From Allosphingosinicella indica (GTDB lineage: Bacteria > Pseudomonadota > Alphaproteobacteria > Sphingomonadales > Sphingomonadaceae): a stretch of DNA of 64,000 bases. A program made the translations under genes and the position numbers. Within the stretch, counting starts at the first letter, position 1. The number at the start of each line of letters is the position of its first letter. Under the pieces are notes generated by a model. The model saw only the letters and a program-made list of their open reading frames with translations, did no database searches and was not told the DNA's origin. Location of the stretch: the NCBI RefSeq assembly GCF_900177405.1, contig NZ_LT840185.1, forward strand, positions 2,347,501-2,411,500, given 5' to 3'. Shown here one piece after another: positions 45,984 to 56,251 of the stretch.

Positions 45984-47507
45984 ATGAAGCCGATCCGTTT
46001 CGTTACCGCGCTGCTGATCGCAGCCGCGCCCATCGCCCTTCCCGCGCAACCTGCCGCGCCGCAATCGGCCCAAACCGATGCGATCGCCGCGGCGGCGCCG
46101 GAGATCGACCGCATGATGGCCGATTTCGCGCTCGACAGCCACGCGCCGGGCCTCGCCTACGGGATCGTCGCCGACGGTCGCCTCGTCTATTTCCGCGGGC
46201 TCGGCGTGCAGGATATCGAGGCGAAGCGGCCCGTCACGGCAGACAGCCTGTTCCGCATCGCATCGATGACCAAGGCGTTCACCGCGCTCGCGATCCTGAA
46301 GCTGCGCGACGACGGCAAGCTCTCGCTCGACGATCTGGCAGAAAAGCACGTGCCCGAGATGCGCGGCTGGCGCTATCTCACCACCGACTCGCCGCGCATC
46401 CGCATTCGCGACCTGCTCTCGCACACGGCGGGCTTCGTCACCGACAACCCCTGGGGCGATCGTCAGCAGCCGATGAGCGAGCCGGAATTCACCCGCATCC
46501 TGAAGACCGGCGTACCGATGAGCCGCGCACCGGGCACCGCGATGGAATATTCCAACTTCGGCTATGCTCTGCTCGGCCGGATCGTCGCCAACGTCTCCGG
46601 CATGCCATACCGCACCTATGTCGAGCGCAACATCCTGACCCCGCTCGGCATGCGGTCGACCGGCTTCGAGGTCGCCGAGGCGCCCGCCGAGCAGCGCGCA
46701 ATCGGCTATCGCTGGAAGGACGGCGGCTGGGCCGAGGAGCCGACAATGAAGCATGGCGTGTTCGGCGCCATGGGCGGGCTTCAGACCAGCGCCAATGATT
46801 ATGCGAAATATGTCGCCTGGCTGCTCGCCGCTTGGCCGCCGCGCGACGGCGCCGATCCCGGCCCGGTACGCCGCGCTTCCGTCCGCGAGCTTGCGCAGGG
46901 ATCGAACTTCGTCTCGGTCGCGCGACGCCGCGGCAAGACCGGCGCGACCGCGTGTCAGGTGCCGAGCGCTTACGGGAAAGGCATGAGCGCCGCCGTCGAT
47001 TGCGATCTCGGCCTGACGCTCGGCCACAGCGGCGGCTATCCCGGCTACGGCTCCTACGTGCTGCTGCTTCCCGAGCATGGCATCGGCTTCTTTGCCTTCA
47101 GCAACCGCACCTACAATGCACCCGTGCCGCAGGTGTGGGATGCGGCCGTCGCGCTGTCCAAGGCCGGCGCGCTCACCGGCCGCGCGATCGCCGTCACGCC
47201 TCTGCTGGAGGACGGTTACGCCGCCGCGCGGCTGATCTTCGCGGCGGGCGACGTCAATGCCGCGCGCAACCGGCTGGCGATGAACTTCCTCATGGATAAG
47301 CCTGTCGAGGAATGGCGAGCGGAACTCGGCACGCTCCAGGCCGCGGTCGGCACCTGCGACACCAACACTCCGATCACCGCGACGACCGCCATGGCGGGCC
47401 GCTTCACCTGGCGCTGTGAGCACGGTCGTATTCAGGGCGAACTATTGCTCGCGCCTTCGCCCACCGCGGAAATCCAGGAGCTGCATTATTCCGTCGTGGC
47501 ACAGTGA
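45984..47507 (+). CDS. Serine hydrolase, beta-lactamase/class C family
   Basis: The 507-residue protein starts with a signal peptide ([20 protein letters not shown]). It has the penicillin-binding-protein-like triad: Ser94-x-x-Lys97 (SMTK), Tyr189-Ser-Asn191, and GHSGGY in place of KTG. It probably acts in the periplasm as an esterase, peptidase or beta-lactamase-like enzyme; the substrate is unknown. AGGGGAGCCGAGG precedes the ATG. Its stop overlaps the trmD GTG by 4 bases, so it may be cotranscribed with trmD-rplS. Confidence 0.87.
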   Translation: MKPIRFVTALLIAAAPIALPAQPAAPQSAQTDAIAAAAPEIDRMMADFALDSHAPGLAYGIVADGRLVYFRGLGVQDIEAKRPVTADSLFRIASMTKAFTALAILKLRDDGKLSLDDLAEKHVPEMRGWRYLTTDSPRIRIRDLLSHTAGFVTDNPWGDRQQPMSEPEFTRILKTGVPMSRAPGTAMEYSNFGYALLGRIVANVSGMPYRTYVERNILTPLGMRSTGFEVAEAPAEQRAIGYRWKDGGWAEEPTMKHGVFGAMGGLQTSANDYAKYVAWLLAAWPPRDGADPGPVRRASVRELAQGSNFVSVARRRGKTGATACQVPSAYGKGMSAAVDCDLGLTLGHSGGYPGYGSYVLLLPEHGIGFFAFSNRTYNAPVPQVWDAAVALSKAGALTGRAIAVTPLLEDGYAAARLIFAAGDVNAARNRLAMNFLMDKPVEEWRAELGTLQAAVGTCDTNTPITATTAMAGRFTWRCEHGRIQGELLLAPSPTAEIQELHYSVVAQ

Positions 47508-48235
47508 CCTTCGCCGCGACCGTCCTCACACTTTATCCGGAGATGTTTCCGGGGCCGCTCGGCGTCAGCCTTGCGGGGCGGGCGCTGTGCGAGGGCATCT
47601 GGTCGCTGGAGACGGTCCAGATCCGCGATTTCGCGACCGACAAGCACCGCTCGGTGGACGACACGCCGGCCGGGGGCGGGGCGGGGATGGTGATGCGCGC
47701 GGACGTGCTGGCGAGCGCGGTGGACGATGTGCTCGCCCGGCGTCCGGATGCGCCGATGCTGGCGATGAGCCCGCGCGGGCGTCCGCTCGATCAGGCGCTG
47801 GTCCGCGAGCTTGCCGCCGGCCCGGGCATCTCGATCCTGTGCGGCCGGTTCGAGGGGATCGACGAGCGGCTGTTCGAAGCGCGGCCGATCATCCCAGTGT
47901 CGATCGGCGACTATATTCTCTCAGGCGGCGAGACGGCCGCGATCGTCCTCCTCGATGCTTGCATTCGGCTGCTTCCCGGCGTAATGGGCGCGCCTTCGAG
48001 CGGCACGGACGAGAGCTTCGAGGCCGGCCTGCTCGAATATCCGCATTATACCCGACCCCAGATATGGGAAGGGCGCACGATCCCTGAAGTGTTGCGATCG
48101 GGGGATCATGCGAAGATCGCCGCCTGGCGGAGTGAAAGGGCGGTCGACGATACACGGCTAAGGCGGCCGGACCTGATCGAGCGCCATGGGGGCGCGCGAA
48201 GGCCACCGCCCTCTGGCGCGCGACGCGATACGTGA
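47504..48235 (+). CDS. trmD: tRNA (guanine37-N1)-methyltransferase TrmD
   Basis: This SPOUT-class enzyme makes m1G37 in tRNAs and prevents frameshifting. The N-terminus ([21 protein letters not shown]) and the knot motifs ([27 protein letters not shown]) are present, with the tail containing EYPHYTRP. It has 243 residues from GTG 47504, overlapping the serine hydrolase. It is followed by rplS. The gene is separated from rimM by 2.5 kb. Confidence 0.95.
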   Translation: MTFAATVLTLYPEMFPGPLGVSLAGRALCEGIWSLETVQIRDFATDKHRSVDDTPAGGGAGMVMRADVLASAVDDVLARRPDAPMLAMSPRGRPLDQALVRELAAGPGISILCGRFEGIDERLFEARPIIPVSIGDYILSGGETAAIVLLDACIRLLPGVMGAPSSGTDESFEAGLLEYPHYTRPQIWEGRTIPEVLRSGDHAKIAAWRSERAVDDTRLRRPDLIERHGGARRPPPSGARRDT

Positions 48236-48246
48236 AGGCAAGATCG

Positions 48247-48642
48247 ATGAACCTGATCCAGCAGCTCGAGGCCGAAGCCATCGAGGCGTTCAACAAGAAC
48301 AAGACCATCCCCGAATTCCGCCCCGGCGATACGCTGCGCGTCGGCGTGAAGGTCGTCGAAGGCGAGCGCACCCGCGTTCAGAATTACGAAGGCGTCTGCA
48401 TCGCCCGCGCCAACCGCGGTCTCGGCAGCAGCTTCACGGTCCGCAAGATCAGCTTCGGCGAGGGCGTCGAGCGCGTCTTCCCGCTCTATTCGCCGAACAT
48501 CGATTCGATCGACGTCGTCCGCCGCGGCGCCGTCCGTCGCGCCAAGCTCTATTATCTGCGCGGCCGCACCGGCAAGTCGGCCCGCATCGCCGAGCGCCGC
48601 GATCCGCGCCGCGAGCAAGCCAAGGAAACCGCCGGCGCCTGA
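48247..48642 (+). CDS. rplS: 50S ribosomal protein L19
   Basis: L19 sits at the subunit interface. Diagnostic segments are [34 protein letters not shown] and [18 protein letters not shown] choose ATG 48247 (131 residues), with AAGG 8 bases upstream, over GTG 48232, which overlaps the trmD stop by 4 bases. A classic terminator follows. Confidence 0.96.
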   Translation: MNLIQQLEAEAIEAFNKNKTIPEFRPGDTLRVGVKVVEGERTRVQNYEGVCIARANRGLGSSFTVRKISFGEGVERVFPLYSPNIDSIDVVRRGAVRRAKLYYLRGRTGKSARIAERRDPRREQAKETAGA

Positions 48643-48667
48643 ACGGCGCTGCGCTTCAAGCGATAGA

Positions 48668-48695
48668 GGGGCGGTCCCGCGGGGCCGCCCTTTTT
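48668..48695 (+). terminator. Rho-independent terminator after rplS
   Basis: GGGCGGTCC pairs with GGGCCGCCC (one G-U pair) around a 4-base loop, followed by TTTTT. It ends the trmD-rplS transcript. It may also stop transcription from the convergent M28 peptidase gene, whose stop lies at 48700. Confidence 0.85.
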
Positions 48696-48699
48696 CGTT

Positions 48700-50943
48700 T
48701 CAGAGCGTGATCCGCCGAACGCCGATCGTGGCGTCGGGATTATATTGCGGCTGCGCGTTGGCGGGGCGCGCGGCGATGAGCGACGCTGCTGATGCCGGCA
48801 GACCGCTGCGGATGCCAACCAGTGACCAGCGCTGCGGCCGCGCGTTGCCGAGCAGCAGTTCGACCGTCGCGCCATCGCAGCTTCGGCCCTGGCAGCGGAT
48901 GCTGAAATCATTGTCACCCGAGCGATTGGCCGCTTCGCTCTCCTCGCGATCGCGCCCGCCCATCGGCCGCGATGATCCGTTCATCCGCGCTTCGATCACC
49001 TTCGCTTGCGGAGGGCCGCGCAGCAGGATGGTGTCTGCGCCGTTGGCGCCAATGCGTAATCGCACGATGCGGCCTTCGGGTGTCGCGGCAGTGCCGGTCA
49101 GCGTCGCGGCGGGGGCGGGCGCTTCAGCCACCGGCGCTGTCGACGCCCAGCGCTTGCGGCCCGACCAGGGCACTTTCACGCCGCCCTCGAAGCCTTTCAT
49201 CGCAGCCGGCAGGGCCGCGCCGTCATTGACCACCAGCCAGCGCGCCGTGCCGGCGTCCGCATCGACCGCATATTCGATCCCGAACGGCTGCTTGCGGTTC
49301 GCGCTGTAATCGGGCGCGGCGAGCGTCGCGACCCAGCCGACAACGGCGATTGCTGCGAGCGCGGCCAGCAGCGGCCGTGCCGGCGCGCGCACGAACAGCG
49401 GTGCCAGCTCGATAAGCGCTGGAAGCAGTACCAGCGCGACCAAGGGCGCGAAGATCGCCATGGTGGCGTGATCAAGCGTCGTCTCGGCCGCCCCGATCGT
49501 CGGCGCCCAGAGCGCGAACAGCAGCAGCGCGGAGAGGATCGCGCCGATCCGCTCGGCAGCGGGCCAGCGGGAGGCCAGCAACAATCCGATCGCTGCGGGC
49601 GGCGCGACCAGGAGGAAGTAGATCGACGCGCCCGGCAGCGCCACCGAGAGAGCGGCGCCAACCAGCAGAAAGACCAGCCAGAACGCTGCACGGAGACGTG
49701 CCGCGTCCCATCGCGCCCACGCGAGCGCGGCGACGGCAGCGAGCATCGCCGTCGCATAGGTCGCGAGCTTGATCAGGATCGGCGTCCCGCGCCAATATTC
49801 GCCCGCGATGGCCCAGCCGACCGCCGTCTGGATCAGGAACGTCAGCACGCCCGCACCGGCAAGTGCGAACAGGACCGCAAGCAAGGGTCGCCCGAATGCC
49901 TGCCGCCGCCATGCGGCATAAGCGGTTACGGCAAGCGGAAGGAATAGGCTGCCGACAGCAACCGGCGCGGGCAGAACGATCAGCGCGCGGCCCCAGAGAT
50001 CGGTGAAGACCTTCTCGCCTTCAGCCGCAGGCTCTGCGGCTCCATTCGTGGCGGCACGGACCACCGCCAGCGCCTGATCGCCCATATGCTGGAGACTGCG
50101 ACGCTCGAACGCCGCCATGTCGTCGCCGGGCGTGTGATAGCGCGTCTCGTTGCCGATCACCGCGAAGTTGAGGATCGTCCAGCCGGCGTCCTTCAGTACC
50201 GCGACGTCGGTCGTGTTGGGAATGAGCTGCGAGATCGCGATGCTGAGCGAATTGGCGGCGGGCCTGTCCACCGCGACGGCGTAGCGGGTGATCGCGGGAC
50301 CATTGGGGCTGCTGGTCTCGAACATGATCGCCGGTCCGTCGACGCCGCGCGCCTCGAAATTGAGCAGCGTATCGACGTTCCGTGCCAGCGGATCGCGCTC
50401 CAGGAACGCGTGGGCGCCGAGCAGCCCGGATTCCTCACCCTCGTCGAACAGAAAGCTCACCGGCCGCGACAACGGGCGCCCTCGAAGCTGCGCCGCCACT
50501 TCGAGCAAAGTCGCGACGCCCAGCCCTGCATCGGAGGCGCCCGGGCCGACCGGAGTGGAGTCGTAATGGGTCGCGAGCAGGAGGTGGCGCCCCTCGGCGG
50601 GCCCCATCGTGGCGATCACGTTGCGCACCCGCCCGCAAGCGATGCCGCGCGCCTTGGCGGAGCCGTTGCAGATGAAATCGTCGGTGACGCGTGGTTCGAG
50701 GCCGGCCGCGCGCAACTCGGCGATCAGCCGGTCGCGAACCGCGTCATTCGCCTCGCTGTCGACGGGGTGCGGGCGCTCGTCACCCAATATGCGGGCAAGC
50801 CGGTCCGTTGCCCGCGTCGCGTCGAACATCCCGGGAGCAGAGGCAGTGCGCAGCGGCGGCGGACCTGAAACGCCGTCCTTGAGGAACAGGCCCGCCAGCA
50901 ACAGCGCGAGCGCCAGCATCGCCCCGATGATTCCACGCCCCAT
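48700..50943 (-). CDS. M28-family metallopeptidase with a multi-helix membrane domain
   Basis: It has 747 residues. An N-terminal helix anchors a periplasmic M28 aminopeptidase domain with the zinc ligands recognisable in LLATHYDSTPVGPGASDAG, FDEGEESGLLGA and NETRYHTPGDDM. After about residue 320 there are some seven to eight hydrophobic helices and a final soluble domain. Similar membrane-linked M28 peptidases occur in other bacteria, with substrates unknown. It stands alone and converges on rplS. Confidence 0.85.
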   Translation of the reverse strand: MGRGIIGAMLALALLLAGLFLKDGVSGPPPLRTASAPGMFDATRATDRLARILGDERPHPVDSEANDAVRDRLIAELRAAGLEPRVTDDFICNGSAKARGIACGRVRNVIATMGPAEGRHLLLATHYDSTPVGPGASDAGLGVATLLEVAAQLRGRPLSRPVSFLFDEGEESGLLGAHAFLERDPLARNVDTLLNFEARGVDGPAIMFETSSPNGPAITRYAVAVDRPAANSLSIAISQLIPNTTDVAVLKDAGWTILNFAVIGNETRYHTPGDDMAAFERRSLQHMGDQALAVVRAATNGAAEPAAEGEKVFTDLWGRALIVLPAPVAVGSLFLPLAVTAYAAWRRQAFGRPLLAVLFALAGAGVLTFLIQTAVGWAIAGEYWRGTPILIKLATYATAMLAAVAALAWARWDAARLRAAFWLVFLLVGAALSVALPGASIYFLLVAPPAAIGLLLASRWPAAERIGAILSALLLFALWAPTIGAAETTLDHATMAIFAPLVALVLLPALIELAPLFVRAPARPLLAALAAIAVVGWVATLAAPDYSANRKQPFGIEYAVDADAGTARWLVVNDGAALPAAMKGFEGGVKVPWSGRKRWASTAPVAEAPAPAATLTGTAATPEGRIVRLRIGANGADTILLRGPPQAKVIEARMNGSSRPMGGRDREESEAANRSGDNDFSIRCQGRSCDGATVELLLGNARPQRWSLVGIRSGLPASAASLIAARPANAQPQYNPDATIGVRRITL

Positions 50944-50999
50944 GCCGCCCCCTCGCTTTGAGGGCGCAGCCTATCCGCGTGACACCGCGCGCGCCACCC

Positions 51000-51812
51000 T
51001 CAGCCGCGGATCGCCACCTCGGACCGGTCGACCAGCTTGGTATAGAGATGCCAGGTCGCGTAACCGAGCCACGGCAGCACCACCGCAAGGCCGATGAAAA
51101 GCGGGATCGAGCCGGCGACGAGCAGTGCTGCGACGATTATGCCCCAGCGCACCATCTCGCCGGGGTTGCGGCGCACCGCGGCGATCGACGTGGATATCGC
51201 CGTTCCGGCATCGACATCGCGATCGACGAGCATCGGCAGCGAGACGACGCTTACCGCCAGCACGGCCGCGGCGAACAAAAAGCCGACGACATTGCCGATC
51301 AGGATCAGTGACCAGCCTTCGGGCGTCGCGAACAGCCGCGTCGCGAAATCGCCGACCGACACCGGCGCGGGGCCGATCAGCGCCGCATAAAGCGCCGCGG
51401 CGGCGACCATCCAGCCGACGAACAGCAGGATCAGCACCATCGCGACCGCCATGATGCCGCCGAAACCGGGACGCTTGCGCACGTCGAGGAAATGCGACCA
51501 GTCCGACTCCAGCCCCTGCTCGCGCCGCCGCGCCAGCTCGTAGAAGCCGATCGCGACGAGCGGCCCGAGCAGCGACAGCCCCGCGGCGAGCGGGAACAAC
51601 AGATGGAGCAGCGGCCCGCTGGTCGCCACCACCGCCGCGACGAGGCCGATCATCGGATAGAGCAAGCCGATGAAGATGAGATCGCCGCGCTTGGCGAGGA
51701 AATCGCGCCAGCCTTCGCGGAGCGCCGCGTTGAGATCGGCATGGCCGATGCGGCAGACTTCGGGGCGCGGTCCTGCGCCAATGCCGGTCGCTGTGCTATG
51801 GGTGATCGCCAT
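51000..51812 (-). CDS. DUF2189 integral membrane protein
   Basis: A 270-residue protein with about six hydrophobic helices, matching the DUF2189 family by its pattern (DLNAALREGWRDFLAKRGDLIFIGLLYPMIG; VRRNPGEMVRWGIIVA). Function unknown. The frame extends to 51977, past the divergent asd start, so I begin at ATG 51812 (MAITHSTATG), where family-like sequence follows. A gap of 163 bases separates it from asd. Confidence 0.82.
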   Translation of the reverse strand: MAITHSTATGIGAGPRPEVCRIGHADLNAALREGWRDFLAKRGDLIFIGLLYPMIGLVAAVVATSGPLLHLLFPLAAGLSLLGPLVAIGFYELARRREQGLESDWSHFLDVRKRPGFGGIMAVAMVLILLFVGWMVAAAALYAALIGPAPVSVGDFATRLFATPEGWSLILIGNVVGFLFAAAVLAVSVVSLPMLVDRDVDAGTAISTSIAAVRRNPGEMVRWGIIVAALLVAGSIPLFIGLAVVLPWLGYATWHLYTKLVDRSEVAIRG

Positions 51813-51975
51813 CGTCGCTCTCCTTGGAGCCAAGGGGCGGGCGTCCGGTGACGGGGCGGGCCGGGCGCCGCCTATCACGACCTTCGTAGCAGAAAAATGG
51901 CACGCGCGCGATCCGCGGGGTTGGATCGGGGGGCGGTCGGGACTAGATCGCCGGGGCAAATTGGAGACTGAAGTC

Positions 51976-53004
51976 ATGGGCTATCGGGTGGTCGTCGTGG
52001 GTGCGACCGGGAACGTCGGGCGAGAGATGCTCAACATCCTCGCCGAGCGGCAATTTCCGGTCGACGAGATCGCCGCGGTCGCCTCGCCGCGATCGACCGG
52101 AGACGTGATCGACTTCGGCGACAGCGGGCAGGAGCTTAAGGTCCGCAACATCGAGCATTTCGATTTCGCCGGTTGGGACATCGCCTTGTTCGCGGCCGGC
52201 TCGGCGGCGTCGAAGGCCTATGCGCCCGGCGCCGCTGCGGCGGGCTGCACCGTCATCGACAACAGCTCGCTCTTCCGCATGGACCCCGACGTGCCGTTGA
52301 TCGTGCCCGAGGTGAACGCGCACGCGATCGACGGCTATCGCGCCAAGAACATCATCGCCAACCCCAATTGCTCGACCGCGCAGATGGTGGTGGCGCTGAA
52401 GCCGCTCCACGATTTCGCGCGCATCAAGCGCGTCGTCGTCGCGACCTACCAGTCGGTTTCCGGCGCGGGGAAAAGCGGCATGGACGAATTGTTCGAGCAG
52501 AGCCGCAACATCTTCGTCGGCGACAGCGCCGAATCCAAGACGTTCACCAAGCAGATCGCCTTCAACGTTATCCCGCACATCGACGCATTTCTCGACGACG
52601 GATCGACAAAGGAGGAATGGAAGATGGTGGTCGAGACCAAGAAGATCCTCGATCCCAAGATCAAGGTGACCGCGACCTGCGTCCGCGTGCCCGTCTTCGT
52701 CGGCCATTCGGAAGCGATCAACATCGAATTCGAGAACGAAATCAGCGCCAAGGACGCGCAGCGCATCCTGCGCGAAGCGCCGGGCGTGATGCTGGTCGAT
52801 AAGCGCGAGGACGGCGGCTACGTGACGCCGGTCGAGGCGGTCGGCGAATATGCGACCTACGTCAGCCGCGTGCGCGAGGATCCAACCGTGGATAACGGCC
52901 TCTCGCTCTGGTGCGTCTCCGACAACCTGCGCAAGGGCGCGGCGCTCAACGCCGTCCAGATCGCCGAGCTGCTCGGCCGCCGCCATCTCCAGAAGGCGGC
53001 GTGA
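51976..53004 (+). CDS. asd: Aspartate-semialdehyde dehydrogenase
   Basis: This reduces aspartyl phosphate to aspartate semialdehyde, feeding lysine/diaminopimelate, threonine and methionine synthesis. The NADP motif VVVGATGNVGREML is at the N-terminus, the catalytic cysteine in NPNCSTAQMV and the histidine-containing region in RVPVFVGHSEAIN. I use ATG 51976 (342 residues); the upstream extension to 51670 is antisense to the DUF2189 gene. The alpha/beta hydrolase gene begins 4 bases after the stop. Confidence 0.96.
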   Translation: MGYRVVVVGATGNVGREMLNILAERQFPVDEIAAVASPRSTGDVIDFGDSGQELKVRNIEHFDFAGWDIALFAAGSAASKAYAPGAAAAGCTVIDNSSLFRMDPDVPLIVPEVNAHAIDGYRAKNIIANPNCSTAQMVVALKPLHDFARIKRVVVATYQSVSGAGKSGMDELFEQSRNIFVGDSAESKTFTKQIAFNVIPHIDAFLDDGSTKEEWKMVVETKKILDPKIKVTATCVRVPVFVGHSEAINIEFENEISAKDAQRILREAPGVMLVDKREDGGYVTPVEAVGEYATYVSRVREDPTVDNGLSLWCVSDNLRKGAALNAVQIAELLGRRHLQKAA

Positions 53005-53008
53005 CCGC

Positions 53009-53767
53009 TTGACCGCCGCGCCGACGCTCCACCATCTCGCCGCCCGTGACGGCGTCCAACTCGCCTGGCGCGAGATAGGCGAAGGGCGTCCGCTGGTCCT
53101 GATCCACGGCTATTTTTCCAACGCCGAGGTGAATTGGATCCGCTACGGCCATGCCGCGCTCCTCGTCGAGGCGGGCTTCCGCGTGATCATGCCGGACCTT
53201 CGCGCGCATGGCGAAAGCGACAAGCCGCACGACCCGGCCGCTTATGCGCCAGACGTGCTCGCCCGCGACGGCGAGGATCTCGTCGCGCATCTTGGTCTCA
53301 CCGACTATGACCTCGCCGGCTATTCGCTCGGCGGGCGGACGGTGGTGCGGATGCTTACCGCGGGCGCCGCGCCGCGCCGCGCCGTGCTGATGGGCATGGG
53401 CCTCGACGGTATCCTCGATACTCACGGCCGCGGCGGGTATTTCCGGCACGTCCTCACCAATCTCGGCAGCTTCGAGCGTGGATCGTCCGAGTGGATGACC
53501 GAAGCGTTCCTCAAGACAACCAAGGGCGATCCCGAGGCTTTGCTCCTGATCCTCAACACTTTCGCCGACACCAGCCGTGAGGAACTGGCGGATATCCGGG
53601 TGCCCGTGCTGGTCGTCACCGGCGACGAAGATGACGACAACGGATCGGGCGAAGCGCTCGCCGCCGCCATCCCAGATGCCCGCTTCGAAAGCATTCCCGG
53701 CAATCACATGAGCGCCGTCACCAAGCCCGAACTCGGCCGCGCGATCCGCGATTTCCTCATCGCTTGA
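53009..53767 (+). CDS. Alpha/beta-fold hydrolase
   Basis: It has 252 residues from TTG 53009, the only sensible start after the asd stop (AAGGCGGCG lies upstream). The fold is clear: oxyanion region PLVLIHGYFSN, nucleophile elbow AGYSLGGRT with Ser, acidic region VTGDEDDDNG and the catalytic His in PGNHMSAV. Substrate not predictable. It lies right after asd and may be cotranscribed with it. Confidence 0.85.
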   Translation: MTAAPTLHHLAARDGVQLAWREIGEGRPLVLIHGYFSNAEVNWIRYGHAALLVEAGFRVIMPDLRAHGESDKPHDPAAYAPDVLARDGEDLVAHLGLTDYDLAGYSLGGRTVVRMLTAGAAPRRAVLMGMGLDGILDTHGRGGYFRHVLTNLGSFERGSSEWMTEAFLKTTKGDPEALLLILNTFADTSREELADIRVPVLVVTGDEDDDNGSGEALAAAIPDARFESIPGNHMSAVTKPELGRAIRDFLIA

Positions 53768-53826
53768 CCCTCATCGGACGCGGGTCCAGAACGCGCGCCA
53801 CACCGAAAAGCCGAAGGGGATGCTTG

Positions 53827-55653
53827 ATGAAAGCCGCTGTATCCGTGCTCGCCCTCGCCACTCTGCTCGCTGCCGGAGGAGTCGCCGTCGCCCAGTCGGG
53901 CGCCGCGCCGACCGCGCAGGAAGCGGACGCCTTTATCGCCGCCGCCGAGAAGGATCTCGGCGATTTCTCCGTGATCGGCGCGCGCGCCGCCTGGGTGAAC
54001 GCCACGTACATCAACGACGACACCGACGCGCTCGCCGCGCATTTCGGGACGATCGGCACCGAAAAGTCGGTCGCCTATGCTAATCAGGCGGCGAAATTCG
54101 CCAAGGCGCCCGGTCTTTCGGCCGATACCAAGCGCAAGCTCGACATCTTGCGCGGCGGCATCACGCTGCCGGCGCCGACCACCGCGGGCGCCGCGGCGGA
54201 GCTCAACACCATCGCGACACGCCTTCAGTCGACCTACGGCAAGGGCCGCGGCACGCTCAAGGGCCAGCAGATCAACGGCAGCGACATCGAAGCGGCGATG
54301 GGCACCAACCGCAATCCTGAAGAGCTGAAGGAAATGTGGTCGAGCTGGCACGACAATGTCGGCGCGCCGATGCGCAAGGATTACGTCCGGCTCGTCCAGA
54401 TCGCCAACGAGGGTTCGAAGGAACTGGGCTACAAGGACACGGGAGCGATGTGGCGGTCGGGCTATGACATGCCCGCCGATGAGTTCGCTGCGCTCACCGA
54501 CAAATTGTGGCTCGAGGTGAAGCCGCTCTACGACCAGCTCCACTGCTATACGCGCGGCAAGCTCAACGCCAAATATGGCGATGCGGTGCAGTCCAAGACC
54601 GGCCCGATCCGTGCCGATCTGCTCGGCAACATGTGGGCGCAGGAATGGGGCAACATCTACGACGTCGTCGCACCCCCGGGTGCGGGCGACATCGGCTATG
54701 ACGTCGGCGATCTGCTCGAGAAGAAGGGCTATGATCCGATCAAGATGGTCAAGACCGGCGAGGGCTTCTTCTCCTCGCTCGGCTTCGCGCCGCTGCCCGA
54801 GACGTTTTGGGAGCGCTCGCAGATCGTCAAGCCGCAGGACCGCGAGGTCGTCTGCCACGCTTCCGCCTGGGATCTCGACAACAAGGACGATCTGCGCATC
54901 AAGATGTGCACCAAGGTCAACGGCGACGATTTCGTCACCGTCCACCACGAGCTCGGCCACAATTATTACCAGCGCGCTTATAACAAACAGCCATTCCTCT
55001 ATCTGAACGGGGCCAACGACGGCTTCCATGAAGCGATCGGCGATGCTGTCGCGCTGTCGATCACGCCCGAATATCTCGTCCAGATCGGCCTGCTCGACAA
55101 ATCGCAGGTGCCGTCGGCGGACAAGGACATCGGCTTGCTGCTGCGCCAGGCGATGGACAAGGTCGCTTTTCTGCCGTTCGGCCTGCTCGTCGACAAATGG
55201 CGCTGGGGCGTGTTCGAGGGCTCGATCCCCGAGAGCAGCTACAACAAGGGCTGGAACGACCTGCGCCTGCAATATCAGGGCATCGTCCCGCCGGTGGCGC
55301 GCGACGAGAGCAAGTTCGATCCCGGCGCGAAATATCACATCCCCGGCAACACGCCCTACACACGCTACTTCCTCGCCCGCATCCTCCAGTTCCAATTCTA
55401 CAAGGCGGCGTGCGACCAGGCGGGGTGGAAAGGGCCGCTCCACCGCTGTTCATTCTACGGCAACAAGGAAGTCGGCAAGCGCTTGAACGCGATGCTGGAA
55501 ATGGGCGCGTCCAAGCCTTGGCCCGATGCGCTGCAGGCCTTTACCGGCAGCCGCGAAATGTCGGGCAAGGCGATGCTGGAATATTTCCGGCCGCTCGACG
55601 CCTGGCTCAAGCAGCAGAACCGCGGCCAGCAGTGCGGCTGGCAGCGGACCTGA
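53827..55653 (+). CDS. M2-family metallopeptidase (bacterial ACE-like dipeptidyl carboxypeptidase)
   Basis: It has 608 residues with a signal peptide (AVSVLALATLLAAGGVAVAQ). The zinc motif is His374-Glu-Leu-Gly-His378, with the third ligand in HEAIGD (Glu402). Peptidase M2 enzymes remove C-terminal dipeptides and are the bacterial homologues of angiotensin-converting enzyme. It probably acts in the periplasm on peptides. I use ATG 53827 rather than the frame opening at 53764, because the signal peptide begins there. The YbjN-like gene starts 14 bases after the stop. Confidence 0.92.
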   Translation: MKAAVSVLALATLLAAGGVAVAQSGAAPTAQEADAFIAAAEKDLGDFSVIGARAAWVNATYINDDTDALAAHFGTIGTEKSVAYANQAAKFAKAPGLSADTKRKLDILRGGITLPAPTTAGAAAELNTIATRLQSTYGKGRGTLKGQQINGSDIEAAMGTNRNPEELKEMWSSWHDNVGAPMRKDYVRLVQIANEGSKELGYKDTGAMWRSGYDMPADEFAALTDKLWLEVKPLYDQLHCYTRGKLNAKYGDAVQSKTGPIRADLLGNMWAQEWGNIYDVVAPPGAGDIGYDVGDLLEKKGYDPIKMVKTGEGFFSSLGFAPLPETFWERSQIVKPQDREVVCHASAWDLDNKDDLRIKMCTKVNGDDFVTVHHELGHNYYQRAYNKQPFLYLNGANDGFHEAIGDAVALSITPEYLVQIGLLDKSQVPSADKDIGLLLRQAMDKVAFLPFGLLVDKWRWGVFEGSIPESSYNKGWNDLRLQYQGIVPPVARDESKFDPGAKYHIPGNTPYTRYFLARILQFQFYKAACDQAGWKGPLHRCSFYGNKEVGKRLNAMLEMGASKPWPDALQAFTGSREMSGKAMLEYFRPLDAWLKQQNRGQQCGWQRT

Positions 55654-55666
55654 CGCGGAGGTTCTG

Positions 55667-56248
55667 ATGAAAAGGCTTATGGCGGGGGCCGTTCTGTCCG
55701 CCGTTTTGATATCCGGGGCGGCGGCGCAGGTCGCGCCGCCCCGGTTCAACCCCGCCGCGCCGGAAAACCGGCAGGTCATCCCGTCGTTCAGTTTTGCGAC
55801 GGTGGAGCCGGTGCTGAAACAGATCGGCGCGCAATATAGGCGCGGCGGCGATCCTGCCCGGCCGACTTTGATGGTGACCTTCACCAACAATCGCCGTGCG
55901 ACGATCACGATGAGCGGCTGCGATTCCACCGGCGCCAATTGCAAGGCGCTGAGCGTCCAATCCTATTGGACGCGTATCACCAACGCATCGGCCGACCAGA
56001 CCGGCGACGCGATCAGCGCGTTCAACCACAAATATGCCTTCGCGAAAGCCTTTGTCGCCAGCGACGGCCGTCCCGCGCTGCAGCGCTATCTGACGGCGGA
56101 TTTCGGCTTCGTGCGCGGCAATCTGGCGGTCAACCTGTTGGTCTTCGCCAACCAGGCAGACCGCTATGCTACCGAGGTGCTGGGGCCGCTGGAGGCGCGG
56201 AGGCCCGCGGCCCCCACGCCATCCCCGTCGCCCGCCGGAACGCCCTAG
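55667..56248 (+). CDS. Secreted YbjN-domain-like protein
   Basis: It has 193 residues with a signal peptide (LMAGAVLSAVLISGAAAQ). The mature part (FATVEPVLKQIGAQYRRGG; TNNRRATITMSGCDSTGANC) resembles YbjN/sensory-transduction-regulator domains found near peptidases in sphingomonads. A Pro/Ala/Ser tail ends it. A strong GGAGG lies before ATG 55667. Probably cotranscribed with the M2 peptidase. Function unknown. Confidence 0.75.
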   Translation: MKRLMAGAVLSAVLISGAAAQVAPPRFNPAAPENRQVIPSFSFATVEPVLKQIGAQYRRGGDPARPTLMVTFTNNRRATITMSGCDSTGANCKALSVQSYWTRITNASADQTGDAISAFNHKYAFAKAFVASDGRPALQRYLTADFGFVRGNLAVNLLVFANQADRYATEVLGPLEARRPAAPTPSPSPAGTP

Positions 56249-56251
56249 CGC

